Source of the DNA: Rhodobacteraceae bacterium HLUCCO18
GTDB lineage: Bacteria > Pseudomonadota > Alphaproteobacteria > Rhodobacterales > Rhodobacteraceae
Reading direction: 5' to 3'
NCBI GenBank assembly: GCA_001314805.1
Contig: LJSY01000030.1
Location: forward strand, 1 to 58,553
Length of the DNA stretch: 58,553 nt
A model generated the notes under the pieces. That model had not been told where the DNA came from, ran no database searches, and worked only from the letters and a program-made list of their open reading frames with translations. The translations under genes were made by a program, and so were the position numbers. How positions within the stretch are numbered: position 1 is the first letter of the stretch; each line of letters starts with the position of its first letter. Shown piece by piece: positions 25,192-33,558 of the stretch.

Positions 25192-27729
25192 TTGCCGGAG
25201 GATCGGTCGCTGTTCAATCGCCTGCGTGCCCTGTTCCTGAGATACGCCTCGCACCATGAGGCGCGCGCCTGCGGCGTGGGTTTGCCGCGGCACCGCCTGC
25301 GCCGTGTCGGCAATATCGAAAGCGTGTGCCGGGTCGGCGAGGGCCTGCGCGTGAGCGGCTGGACGTCGGTGGAGGTGCTGCGGTTTTCATGGCCGGACGG
25401 GTCGCGCGATGTGCGTCCTGACCGCCCCCGCCGTGATCTGCGCCCCGCGCGCGGCATGGGGTTCGAGGTCACCCTTCCGCCGCGGGCAAAGCCGATCCGC
25501 GTCGCGGCGCTGATGCCGTCCGGCCATGTGCGGCATGTGAGGCTGCAGCACCCGGCCGATCCGTGGACGGCGCGCACGCGGCGTCGTGTCCTGCGCGCCT
25601 TTGTCCCGGACATGGTTCGCGCGCTTCCCGCCTTCGCGGCCTACGCATTTCGACGGGGCGACGCGCAGAAACAGGCCGTCAAGGCGGCGCTCGGCCTGCT
25701 GAATGGCCCTGTCGCGCCGCCGCTCGACGCGCGGTGGTTCGGCGCAAGTGACGCTTCCGCCGCCCTACCCCCGGCCGCCGTCACACGCTTCACCATCGTC
25801 ATGCCGGTTCACAACGGCTTCGACCTGCTGCGCGAGGCGCTCGACCGGGTGCGTCGCCACACCGGCGGCGACTGGCGGATCGTCATCGTCGATGATGCCT
25901 CGACCGATCCACGGGTGGGGCCGTTCCTGCGCGACTGGACACGGGCGCAGGAGGGCCGGGCCGAGCTTGCGACGCTGGAGCGGAATGGCGGGTTTATCGC
26001 CGCCGCCAATCACGGCCTTGCGCTGGCCGAGGGGCGAGGCGGGCCCGTGATCCTCCTGAATTCCGACGCGTTTGTTCCCGATGGCTGGGCGGAGCGACTG
26101 CTTGCGCCCCTGTCGGATTCCACCGTCGCCTCAGTCACGCCTTTCTCCAACACGGCGGAAATCTTCAGCGCGCCGCTGGCCGGGCAGTCGGTTGCGATGA
26201 CGAGTGAACTCGCCGACCGGCTTGATGAGGTCGCGCGCGGTCTCTGCGTTCCGGGCACGCTGCCATCCGCGCCCACGGGCGTGGGCTTCTGCATGGCGAT
26301 GTCGCGCGACTGGCTCGACCGGGTGCCGCGACTCGATCCCGCCTTCGGACGCGGCTACGGGGAGGAGGTCGACTGGTGCCAGCGGGTCCGCGCGATGGGC
26401 GGGCGGCATGTGGGAATGCCGGGTCTGTTCGTCCTTCACGCCGGCGGCGAGAGCTTCGGCGCCGAGAAATCCGCGCGCGTGACCGCCGCCAATGCCATGA
26501 TTTCCGGGCGCTATGCGCGATACGACGCGGAGGTTCAGGATTACCTGCGCCACGACCCGCTGCGCACGGCCCGCCTTACGCTGGCCATCGCCTGGGCCGG
26601 GTTCGGCGCCGTCGGGCCGCTGCCCGTCTATCTGGCGCACAGCCTCGGGGGCGGGGCCGACATGGCGCTGGAACGCGAGATCGCGCGCGATCTGAAAGGC
26701 CCCGGCGCGGCCCTTGTGCTGCGGGTCGGTGGCGTTTCGCGCTTCGTGCTGGAACTGCGTCTTCCCTGCGGACGGATCGACGGGGCGACAGGATCCTTCG
26801 ACATGGTCCGCTCCATGCTGGCGGCGGTTCCGCGCCTTCGGATCGTCTATTCCTGCGGCGTCGGCGATGCGTCTGCGTCCGAGCTTCCCGCATTGCTGCT
26901 GGGGCTTCGCCGCGACGTGCTTTCCGATCGGCTGGAGGCCCGTCTTCACGACTACTTCCCCGTGTCGCCCTCCTATTGCCTGCTGGGAAGCGACGCGCGT
27001 TACAGCGGCCCGGTTTCCGGCGACAGCCCCGATCAGGTCCACCGTTACCAGAGGCGGGAGGGAGGCGCGGTATCCCTGCGGCAATGGCAACGCGACTGGG
27101 GCGCGTTCCTGTCGGCCTGCGACGAGATCACGGCCTATTCGAACAGCAGCGCCGAGGTCCTGCGCGACGTCTATCCGGCGCTGTCGCATCGCATCGCGGT
27201 CCGTCCCCCTTTGCCCGTGGCACTTCCCCCACGGATCGCGCCGCAGAAAACCTCCCGCGCGCTGGGTGTTCTGGGCAATCTCAACGCACAGAAGGGTGCC
27301 GGGGTCATCGCGGCGCTTGCCCGCCACCTCGATGCCGCGGGCGACCCCCGGCCCATCGTCGTCATCGGCAATGTCGATGCCGCCTGCCCGCTGCCCGCGC
27401 GCGTCAGAATCCATGGCGGCTACAGGCAGGACGAAATCGCGGATCTTGCGCGCCGCCACGGCATTTCGGTCTGGATCGTGCCGGCCGTCTGGCCCGAGAC
27501 CTACTCCTTTTCCACGCGCGAGGCGCTCGCCACCGGCCTGCCGGTCATCGCCTTCGACCTTGGCGCACAGGGCGAAGCCGTGCGGCAGGCGGCGAACGGA
27601 CATGCGCTGCCCTACGATCCCGACGCCGATCTCGCCCAGCGCCTGCGGGCCGCCCTCCCGGTGGCGGAGCCTGCCGCGCCCCGCGGCCTGCGCCCACGCT
27701 CGTCCGCGATGGCCGGAGGCGTGACCTGA
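25192..27729 (+). CDS. Two-domain glycosyltransferase (GT2 + GT4)
   Basis: An 845-residue protein with two catalytic units. After a variable Arg-rich N-terminal region of about 195 residues comes a GT2 domain: TIVMPVHNGFDLLREAL, VDDASTDPRV, NGGFIAAANHGLAL and LNSDAFVPDGW, with the metal-binding acidic motif in NSD. The second half is GT4-like: ALGVLGNLNAQKG, HGGYRQDEIADLA and ETYSFSTREALATGLPVIAF. Such fusions build polysaccharide repeats with two different sugars; rhamnose is a likely donor given rfbCBDA next door. The start is uncertain: TTG at 25192 is the first in frame, and GGAGGA at 25197-25202 would suit a CTG at 25210. Confidence 0.75.
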   Translation: MPEDRSLFNRLRALFLRYASHHEARACGVGLPRHRLRRVGNIESVCRVGEGLRVSGWTSVEVLRFSWPDGSRDVRPDRPRRDLRPARGMGFEVTLPPRAKPIRVAALMPSGHVRHVRLQHPADPWTARTRRRVLRAFVPDMVRALPAFAAYAFRRGDAQKQAVKAALGLLNGPVAPPLDARWFGASDASAALPPAAVTRFTIVMPVHNGFDLLREALDRVRRHTGGDWRIVIVDDASTDPRVGPFLRDWTRAQEGRAELATLERNGGFIAAANHGLALAEGRGGPVILLNSDAFVPDGWAERLLAPLSDSTVASVTPFSNTAEIFSAPLAGQSVAMTSELADRLDEVARGLCVPGTLPSAPTGVGFCMAMSRDWLDRVPRLDPAFGRGYGEEVDWCQRVRAMGGRHVGMPGLFVLHAGGESFGAEKSARVTAANAMISGRYARYDAEVQDYLRHDPLRTARLTLAIAWAGFGAVGPLPVYLAHSLGGGADMALEREIARDLKGPGAALVLRVGGVSRFVLELRLPCGRIDGATGSFDMVRSMLAAVPRLRIVYSCGVGDASASELPALLLGLRRDVLSDRLEARLHDYFPVSPSYCLLGSDARYSGPVSGDSPDQVHRYQRREGGAVSLRQWQRDWGAFLSACDEITAYSNSSAEVLRDVYPALSHRIAVRPPLPVALPPRIAPQKTSRALGVLGNLNAQKGAGVIAALARHLDAAGDPRPIVVIGNVDAACPLPARVRIHGGYRQDEIADLARRHGISVWIVPAVWPETYSFSTREALATGLPVIAFDLGAQGEAVRQAANGHALPYDPDADLAQRLRAALPVAEPAAPRGLRPRSSAMAGGVT

Positions 27730-28547
27730 TGGGTGTGGAACCCTCCCGCCCAGAGGCCATGCCCGACGGTCCGCCACTCTTTCTCGTCGGATGTGTCCGG
27801 TCGGGAACCACCCTGACCCGCGACCTGCTGCGCCGCGTGCCCGGCGTCATCTGCCCCGAGGAGACCCATTTCCTCCGCTGGTCGGAGCCGTTCCGCACCC
27901 CCGCCTCGATGCCGCCGCACACCCGGAACGAGGTTCTGCGGCAGCACCGGGCCATCGACGGAGTGTCCGAAGACGTTTTCGCGGAGCTCCTGACCTCCTG
28001 CCCCTCCAAGGCGGAGTTGCAACGCGCCTATGTGGCGGCCTTCGCGCGCGCGCAGGGCGTCAACGGCCCCTATCGCTGGATCGACAAGACGCCTCAGAAC
28101 ATCTACGGCGGCGCGCTGATCCTCGCGGCCTTTCCGTCCGCGCGGCTGCTGCATATTGTCCGCAACCCTCTCAACGTGGTGGCAAGCATGCTGATGGGCC
28201 GGCAGGTATCCGTGCCGGACGTCCACGGCGCCATCAACTACTGGTGCGAGGCGGTGCAGATCGCCGCGACCCTGCGCAAGGCGGCGCCCGACCGCGTCAT
28301 GGACCTGCGCTACGAGGATCTTGTTGCCGACGTGCCCGGGACGATGGCCGCCGTCCTGCGATTCGCCGGGATCGCGTCGCCGCCTGGCCTCTATGCCCGG
28401 GCCGACGCGCATCCCGAGCGCGACCTCTGGCGCAGCGCCCTTGGTCCCGTGGAACGTGACGCGGTACTCACCCGCTGCAGCGCGCTGGCCCTGTCCCATG
28501 GCTACGACTTGCGGGCCTGCGTCGCTTCGGCCGCCATCGCCTCTTGA
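27729..28547 (+). CDS. Sulfotransferase family protein
   Basis: A 272-residue PAPS-dependent sulfotransferase-fold protein. FLVGCVRSGTTLTRDLL near residue 18 is the 5'-phosphosulfate loop, and LLHIVRNPLNVVASML near residue 140 is the 3'-phosphate-binding strand. DKTPQNIY and LRYEDLV are also typical. The ATG at 27729 overlaps the glycosyltransferase stop by one base (TGATG), so the enzymes are coupled and the acceptor is probably the same glycan. The stop codon lies inside the -35 element of the copA promoter. Confidence 0.8.
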   Translation: MGVEPSRPEAMPDGPPLFLVGCVRSGTTLTRDLLRRVPGVICPEETHFLRWSEPFRTPASMPPHTRNEVLRQHRAIDGVSEDVFAELLTSCPSKAELQRAYVAAFARAQGVNGPYRWIDKTPQNIYGGALILAAFPSARLLHIVRNPLNVVASMLMGRQVSVPDVHGAINYWCEAVQIAATLRKAAPDRVMDLRYEDLVADVPGTMAAVLRFAGIASPPGLYARADAHPERDLWRSALGPVERDAVLTRCSALALSHGYDLRACVASAAIAS

Positions 28548-28574
28548 CCTTCCAGTAACAGGAAGCCCTATGTA
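28544..28574 (+). promoter_or_regulatory. CueR-type promoter of copA
   Basis: -35 TTGACC (28544-28549) and -10 TATGTA (28569-28574) are separated by 19 bases, the over-long spacing used by MerR-family activators. Between them lies an inverted repeat CTTCC-N7-GGAAG (28549-28565). With copA 26 bases downstream and cueR at the end of the operon, this is very probably the CueR/HmrR operator-promoter. Confidence 0.8.
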
Positions 28575-28600
28575 CAGGTCCTCATCGAAGGACAGGACCC

Positions 28601-31048
28601 GTGCCGGACACTCTCAGCCCAATGACCCTGCGCTACGACGTGGCGAACCTGAACTGCGGCGGTTGCGCCGCGCGGGCGCAAACCGCGCTCGCAGCGCTTC
28701 CCGGCGTGCAGTCCGCGACCGTCAATTTCGCCATCCGCCGCGCCGACCTCGTGGTGGGCCCGGATTTCGACGCGGAGGCCGTCGGGCCGGCCATGGACAA
28801 CGCGGGCTATCCCGTGTCCGAGCGCGCGGACCCCGCAAGACTGCGGGTCGAGGTCGGAAACCTGACCTGCGGCTCCTGCGTGGCGCGGGCCGAGGCCGCG
28901 CTGACGGACATGCCCGGCGTGACCGGGGCCCGGGTCAACCTTGCCACCGGCCGGGCCGACATCTTCGGCGCGCCGGAGGGCGGTTTCGATGCCCTGTCGC
29001 GGCACATGCAGAAAGCGGGCTACCCGGTCCGACCGATCGAGGACGCCTCGGCATCCGCCGCACCGGGCGAGGACGACCGCGCCGAGATCGCGACCTACAG
29101 GCGCGCCTTTCTGATCGCCGCGCTGCTGACGCTTCCGGTCTTCATCGCCGAGATGGGCGGACACGTGTTTCCGCCCTTCCATCACTGGCTTGCCATGACC
29201 TTCGGCGAGACGCCTGTGCGCGTGGCGCAATTCCTGATGACGACGCTGGTCCTCGCGGGGCCGGGGGCGGTGTTCTTCCGGCTGGGCTTGCCCGCGCTCC
29301 TGCGCCGCGCGCCGGACATGAACAGTCTCGTGGTGCTGGGGACAAGCGCGGCCTGGGCCTGGTCGACGCTCGTCACCTTCGCGCCCATGGCCGTGCCCGA
29401 AAGCGGACGGCATGTCTATTTCGAGGCCGCTGCGGTCATCGTGACGCTGATCCTCCTGGGCCGCTGGCTGGAGGCGCGCGCGCGCGGACGGGCCGGGACG
29501 GCCATCGCGGGGCTGATCGCGCTGCGCCCCGACACGGCGCCGCGCCTCGACCCCGACGGCAGCCCAAGCGACGTGCCGCTGGCCGAGATCGTCCCCGGCG
29601 ACCGGCTGCTTCTGCGCCCCGGCGCGCGGGTCGCCGTCGACGGCGTGGTCGAGGACGGCCGCAGCCACGTGGACGAGGCGATGCTGACAGGGGAGCCGTT
29701 GCCCGTCGGCAAGACCCCCGGCGACGCGGTCACCGCCGGCACGGTCAACGGAAGCGGCAGCCTGATCTACCGCGCGACCGCCGTTGGCTCCGACACGGTT
29801 CTCGCGCGCATCGTGGCCATGGTCGAGGATGCGCAATCCGCCCGCCTTCCCGTGCAATCGCTGATCGACCGCGTGACGGCGGTCTTCGTGCCGGTGGTGC
29901 TGGTGATCGCGCTGGTCGCGGGCGGTCTCTGGCTCCTGCTCGGGCCTGACCCGTCGCAGGCGCTGGTGGTGACGGTCTCGGTCCTGATCATCGCCTGCCC
30001 CTGCGCCATGGGGCTCGCCACGCCGGTCTCGATTCTCGCCGGGACGGGCCGCGCGGCCGAGATGGGAGTCCTGTTCCGGCAGGGCAGCGCGCTGCAATCC
30101 ATGGGCCGCGTGAACCTGATCGCCTTCGACAAGACCGGCACCCTGACCGAAGGACGCCCGCAGGTGACCGGCCTGCACCCGGCGGGAGCGACGGCGGCCG
30201 ACGACCTTCTGCGTGTCGCGGCGGCGGTAGAGGGAGCGTCCGAACACCCGCTCGCCCGCGCCATCGTGGCCGAGGCCGAGGCGCGCGGCCTGACCGTCGA
30301 ACCCGTGTCCGGTTTCGACAGCACGACCGGCGGCGGCGTCTCCGCGCACATGGGCGGTGTTTCCGTTCAGGCCGGCTCCGCCAGGCATCTGCGCGGGTCC
30401 GGCGTCGATGTCCCGGAGGAACCGGCCGGCGCGGAAACCCGCGTCCACGTGGCGCTGGGCGGCCGCTACCTAGGGCGGATCGACCTGTCCGATCCGCCGA
30501 AACCCGACGCGGCCGAGGCTGTGGCCGCCTTGCGCGCGCAGGGGGTGCGGGTGGCCATGCTGTCGGGCGATGGGCCGGGTCCGGTCGCGGCGGTCGCTGA
30601 AACCCTCGGCATCCCCGAGGCTCATGGGGGCCTGTCTCCCGCCGACAAGAAGGACCTGCTGGAGCAGTGGCGCGCCGAGGGCCTGAAGATTGCATTCGTG
30701 GGCGACGGGATCAACGATGCGCCCGTTCTTGCCGCCGCCGATGTCGGCGTGGCGCTCGGCACGGGCACGGACGTGGCCATCGAGGCCGCCCATGTGGTGC
30801 TGGTCTCCGGCAGGCCCTCGGCGGTGGTCACCGCGTGCGACGTCAGCCGCCGCACGCTCAGCAACATCGTGCAGAACCTCGTCTGGGCCTTCGGCTACAA
30901 CGTGGCGCTGATCCCGGTGGCGGCGGGGGGTCTGGCCATTTTCGGCGGCCCGTTCCTCAACCCGATGCTGGCGGCGGGCGCCATGGCGGCAAGCTCCATC
31001 CTTGTCGTGGTCAACGCGCTTCGGCTCAAGGCGATGAGGGCGGCATGA
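28601..31048 (+). CDS. copA: Copper-exporting P1B-type ATPase
   Basis: Pumps Cu(I) out of the cytoplasm across the inner membrane. The 815-residue protein has two N-terminal metal-binding domains (CGGC at 19-22 and CGSC at 90-93), eight predicted membrane segments, the TGE loop (363-365), the membrane CPC motif (466-468) and the phosphorylation site DKTGT with Asp510. SEHPLA lies in the nucleotide domain and GDGINDAP is near the C terminus. The start is GTG at 28601 with GGACAGGA upstream; ATG at 28622 is an alternative. Overlaps cueR by ATGA. Confidence 0.95.
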   Translation: MPDTLSPMTLRYDVANLNCGGCAARAQTALAALPGVQSATVNFAIRRADLVVGPDFDAEAVGPAMDNAGYPVSERADPARLRVEVGNLTCGSCVARAEAALTDMPGVTGARVNLATGRADIFGAPEGGFDALSRHMQKAGYPVRPIEDASASAAPGEDDRAEIATYRRAFLIAALLTLPVFIAEMGGHVFPPFHHWLAMTFGETPVRVAQFLMTTLVLAGPGAVFFRLGLPALLRRAPDMNSLVVLGTSAAWAWSTLVTFAPMAVPESGRHVYFEAAAVIVTLILLGRWLEARARGRAGTAIAGLIALRPDTAPRLDPDGSPSDVPLAEIVPGDRLLLRPGARVAVDGVVEDGRSHVDEAMLTGEPLPVGKTPGDAVTAGTVNGSGSLIYRATAVGSDTVLARIVAMVEDAQSARLPVQSLIDRVTAVFVPVVLVIALVAGGLWLLLGPDPSQALVVTVSVLIIACPCAMGLATPVSILAGTGRAAEMGVLFRQGSALQSMGRVNLIAFDKTGTLTEGRPQVTGLHPAGATAADDLLRVAAAVEGASEHPLARAIVAEAEARGLTVEPVSGFDSTTGGGVSAHMGGVSVQAGSARHLRGSGVDVPEEPAGAETRVHVALGGRYLGRIDLSDPPKPDAAEAVAALRAQGVRVAMLSGDGPGPVAAVAETLGIPEAHGGLSPADKKDLLEQWRAEGLKIAFVGDGINDAPVLAAADVGVALGTGTDVAIEAAHVVLVSGRPSAVVTACDVSRRTLSNIVQNLVWAFGYNVALIPVAAGGLAIFGGPFLNPMLAAGAMAASSILVVVNALRLKAMRAA

Positions 31049-31443
31049 ATATCGGCAACGTGTCCGACCGCACCGGCCTGCCGGCCAAGACGATCCGCTA
31101 TTACGAGGAGATCGGCCTCGTCACGCCGGACCGGGACGCCAACGGCTACAGACGGTTCGAGGCGGCGCATATCCACAAGCTGGGCTTCCTCGCGCGGGCG
31201 CGGTCGCTGGGCTTCTCGATCGAGGATTGCCGCACGCTCCTCGCGCTGTGGGAGGATCGCGGCCGCGCCTCGGGGGACGTCAAGGCGCTGGCCAACCGGC
31301 ACCTTGCCGAGATCGACCGCAAGATGGCCGAACTGGCGGACATGCGCGACACGCTGTCGGATCTCGTCAAGGCCTGCGCCGGCGATGACCGACCGGACTG
31401 CCCGATCCTGAAGGGCCTCGCGAAACAGGGCAACGCGTCCTGA
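31045..31443 (+). CDS. cueR: Copper-responsive MerR-family regulator
   Basis: A 132-residue CueR/HmrR protein. The N-terminal MerR winged helix begins MNIGNVSDRTGLPAKTIRYY, followed by the dimer coiled coil, and the metal loop CAGDDRPDC places the two Cu(I)-binding cysteines at 111 and 119. It would activate the 19-base-spaced copA promoter 2.5 kb upstream. Being the second gene of that operon, it is likely autoactivated. Start coupled to copA by ATGA. Confidence 0.94.
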   Translation: MNIGNVSDRTGLPAKTIRYYEEIGLVTPDRDANGYRRFEAAHIHKLGFLARARSLGFSIEDCRTLLALWEDRGRASGDVKALANRHLAEIDRKMAELADMRDTLSDLVKACAGDDRPDCPILKGLAKQGNAS

Positions 31444-31460
31444 CAAGGCGCGTCGCCCCT

Positions 31461-31484
31461 CCCTTCATCTTTCCCGAAATACGC
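31461..31484 (-). repeat. Dispersed intergenic repeat, copy 2 (variant)
   Basis: A variant of the repeat seen at 19444-19469 and 46148-46173: minus strand GCGTATTTCGGGAAAGATG followed by AAGGG. It lies between the converging ends of cueR and the sugar ABC ATPase gene. Confidence 0.6.
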
Positions 31485-31485
31485 C

Positions 31486-31538
31486 TTCGCGCAGCGCGCG
31501 AAAAGGCGCGCGCGGGGCTCGATGCCCCGGGCGCGCCT
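31486..31538. terminator. Hairpin pair between convergent cueR and ABC ATPase genes
   Basis: TTCGCGC-AGC-GCGCGAA (31486-31502) is followed by a long stem at 31504-31538: AGGCGCGC and CGGGGC, a five-base loop, then GCCCCG and GCGCGCCT, with a single G.G mismatch. On the minus strand the long stem is followed by TTTT, so it should end transcription of the ABC ATPase gene. It may also stop readthrough from cueR. Confidence 0.7.
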
Positions 31539-31548
31539 GCCTCCGACC

Positions 31549-32604
31549 CTAGCGCAACCGCGCTTCGGTCTTCGCGTCGAAGAACAGCGCGTCCTCGCCG
31601 CGGAAGGTCAGCCCGGTGCGGCTTCCGGGGGGCGGCGCGACCTGGTCATGGGCCTCGACGATCACCCGCGCGCCGTCCGGCGCGGTCAGGTAATGGTAGC
31701 TGACGCCGCCCAGACGCTCCGACAGGTCCACGACGTGGGTCTCGCCCTGCGCCAGCCGTAGGTGGTTTGGCCGCAGCCCCACCGTGACCGCGCCCTGCGA
31801 GGATGCGCTGGCGGGTGCCGCGATCTGCATCCCGTCGAGTGCCGGGACGGCGACGTGCCCCCCCTCGATCCGCCCGTCGAAAAAGTTCATCGCCGGGCTG
31901 CCGATGAACCCCGCGACGAAGCGGTTGTCGGGATCGTTGTAGAGATCGAGCGGTTCGCCCACCTGCTCGACCCGCCCCGCGCGCAGCACGACGATCTTGT
32001 CGGCGAGCGTCATCGCTTCGACCTGGTCGTGGGTGACGTAGATCATCGTGGCGCCGATTTCCTGGTGCAGGCGGGCGATCTCGACCCGCATCTCCACGCG
32101 CAGTTCGGCATCGAGGTTCGACAGGGGCTCGTCGAACAGGAACACCTCGGGACCGCGCACGATGGCCCGCCCGATGGCCACCCTCTGACGTTGACCGCCC
32201 GATAGCGCCTTGGGCTTGCGCGCGAGATAATCGTCGAGCTTCAGGACGCGGCTGGCCTCGGCCACCTTGGCGTCGATCGTCGCCTTGGGATGGCCGGTCA
32301 TCTTCAGCCCGAAACCCATGTTCTCGGCCACGGTCATGTGCGGGTAAAGGGCGTAGGTCTGGAACACCATCGCCACGCCGCGTTCCGCCGGGTCGAGACG
32401 CGTCACGTCGCGCCCGCCGATGGCGATGCGGCCCCCGGTCGTTTCCTCGAGCCCCGCGACCATGCGCAGAAGCGTCGATTTCCCGCAGCCCGAAGGGCCC
32501 ACGAAGACGCAGAACTCGCCGTCCTCGATATCGAGGTCCACGCCGTGGATCACCTGCGTCGCGCCGTAGCGCTTGATCACATCATTGAGTTTCAGGCCCG
32601 ACAT
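31549..32604 (-). CDS. Sugar ABC transporter ATP-binding protein (UgpC/MsmK type)
   Basis: A 351-residue ATPase of carbohydrate importers. Walker [13 protein letters not shown] is near residue 36, the signature [15 protein letters not shown] near 133, Walker [17 protein letters not shown], and a C-terminal MalK-like regulatory domain from about 240. It lacks its own permeases on this strand. The partner solute-binding protein and permeases are on the opposite strand beyond the IclR gene, so the transporter is split between two transcripts. MsmK-like ATPases can serve several importers. Confidence 0.88.
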   Translation of the reverse strand: MSGLKLNDVIKRYGATQVIHGVDLDIEDGEFCVFVGPSGCGKSTLLRMVAGLEETTGGRIAIGGRDVTRLDPAERGVAMVFQTYALYPHMTVAENMGFGLKMTGHPKATIDAKVAEASRVLKLDDYLARKPKALSGGQRQRVAIGRAIVRGPEVFLFDEPLSNLDAELRVEMRVEIARLHQEIGATMIYVTHDQVEAMTLADKIVVLRAGRVEQVGEPLDLYNDPDNRFVAGFIGSPAMNFFDGRIEGGHVAVPALDGMQIAAPASASSQGAVTVGLRPNHLRLAQGETHVVDLSERLGGVSYHYLTAPDGARVIVEAHDQVAPPPGSRTGLTFRGEDALFFDAKTEARLR

Positions 32605-32628
32605 CTTCGCTCCCTCCAGTGCCTCGTC

Positions 32629-33426
32629 CTATTCCGCCGCCTGGTCGGGGAAGCGCCAGTCCTGCGCCTCGCCCGCAATGGCCGAGACGGCCGCGCGCAG
32701 CGCCGGCAGATGCCGCGTGAGGCCGTCCAGATCGGTCCGCGCCGTGGTCGATGTCACCGACACCGCGCCCAGAACCCGCCCCGACCGGGTCAGGATCGGC
32801 ACCGCGATGCAGATGATGCCGGGCTCGTGCTCTTCGTCGTCGAAGGCGTGACCGCGGGCGCGGATCTCGGACAACTCGTGGCGCATCGCGTCTGACGTGG
32901 TGATCGTCTTGCCCGTGAAGGCATGCCACGACTGCTGCTGCAGCACGGGCGCAAGCTCGGTCTCCGGCAAATGGGCCAGCATCGCCTTGCCGACGCCGGT
33001 GCAATAGGCGGGCCCGACCTTGCCCGCCTGGGAATACATGGCGACCGGTTCGCGGGCGTTGCGCTTGTCCACGTAAAGCACCTGCCCCCCGTCGAGCTGC
33101 GCAAGGTGCACGGTTTCACCGGTCTCCCGGCTGAGCCGGTCGAGATGCGGACGCGCGATGGGCGCCAGCGACGAGGCCTGCCACGCCGCATGAGCCAGCC
33201 GCACGAGCCTCAGGCCGGGCGCGTAGGTCTGACGTTCGGGATCGAACGACAGCATGCCCTGTTGCGTCAGGACCTGCACGAAACGATAGAGCGTGGCCTT
33301 GGGGTAGGGGCTTTCCTCCAGAAGCTCGGAAAAGCGCACGGGCCGACCGTGTTCGGCCACGGCGTCGAGCACGGTCAGCGCCTTCGCCACCGTCCCGTCA
33401 CCGGCCTGTCTGGCTCCCGTGGTCAC
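32629..33426 (-). CDS. IclR-family transcriptional regulator
   Basis: A 265-residue regulator with an N-terminal winged helix (VAKALTVLDAVAEHGRPVRFSE, positions quoted in part) and a C-terminal GAF-like effector domain with GVGKAMLA and ISVPI-like strands. GTG start at 33426. It is divergent from the galactoside operon, with four GTTTCA/TGAAAC-type half-sites in the 132-base spacer, which are its likely operator. The effector is presumably a pathway intermediate such as galactonate or a 2-keto-3-deoxy sugar acid (inference). The ABC ATPase gene follows 24 bases downstream. Confidence 0.88.
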   Translation of the reverse strand: MTTGARQAGDGTVAKALTVLDAVAEHGRPVRFSELLEESPYPKATLYRFVQVLTQQGMLSFDPERQTYAPGLRLVRLAHAAWQASSLAPIARPHLDRLSRETGETVHLAQLDGGQVLYVDKRNAREPVAMYSQAGKVGPAYCTGVGKAMLAHLPETELAPVLQQQSWHAFTGKTITTSDAMRHELSEIRARGHAFDDEEHEPGIICIAVPILTRSGRVLGAVSVTSTTARTDLDGLTRHLPALRAAVSAIAGEAQDWRFPDQAAE

Positions 33427-33457
33427 GCGCCTTACGCCTTCTTCCCGCGAAATGCTG

Positions 33458-33523
33458 TTGACAAGGCTAGGCAGAGTTGGCGTAGGATTTCAATATAAGA
33501 AACCAAGTTTCAAATAATGAAAC
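33458..33523 (+). promoter_or_regulatory. Galactoside operon promoter region with IclR-type operator
   Basis: TTGACA (33458-33463) is a good -35. Downstream lie alternating half-sites TTTCA (33488-33492), GAAAC (33499-33503), GTTTCA (33507-33512) and TGAAAC (33518-33523). They form two overlapping perfect inverted repeats, GAAAC-CAA-GTTTC and GTTTCA-AATAA-TGAAAC. TGAAAC/GTTTCA half-sites are usual for IclR proteins such as KdgR. The -10 is not clear. Confidence 0.65.
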
Positions 33524-33558
33524 TACATATCGTGAACAGGATCACCAGGGAGGACACC

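Noticed and set aside
28568-30448. Long open frame antisense to copA
   Set aside because: It mirrors the high third-position GC of copA, has no recognisable motif and overlaps a certain gene.
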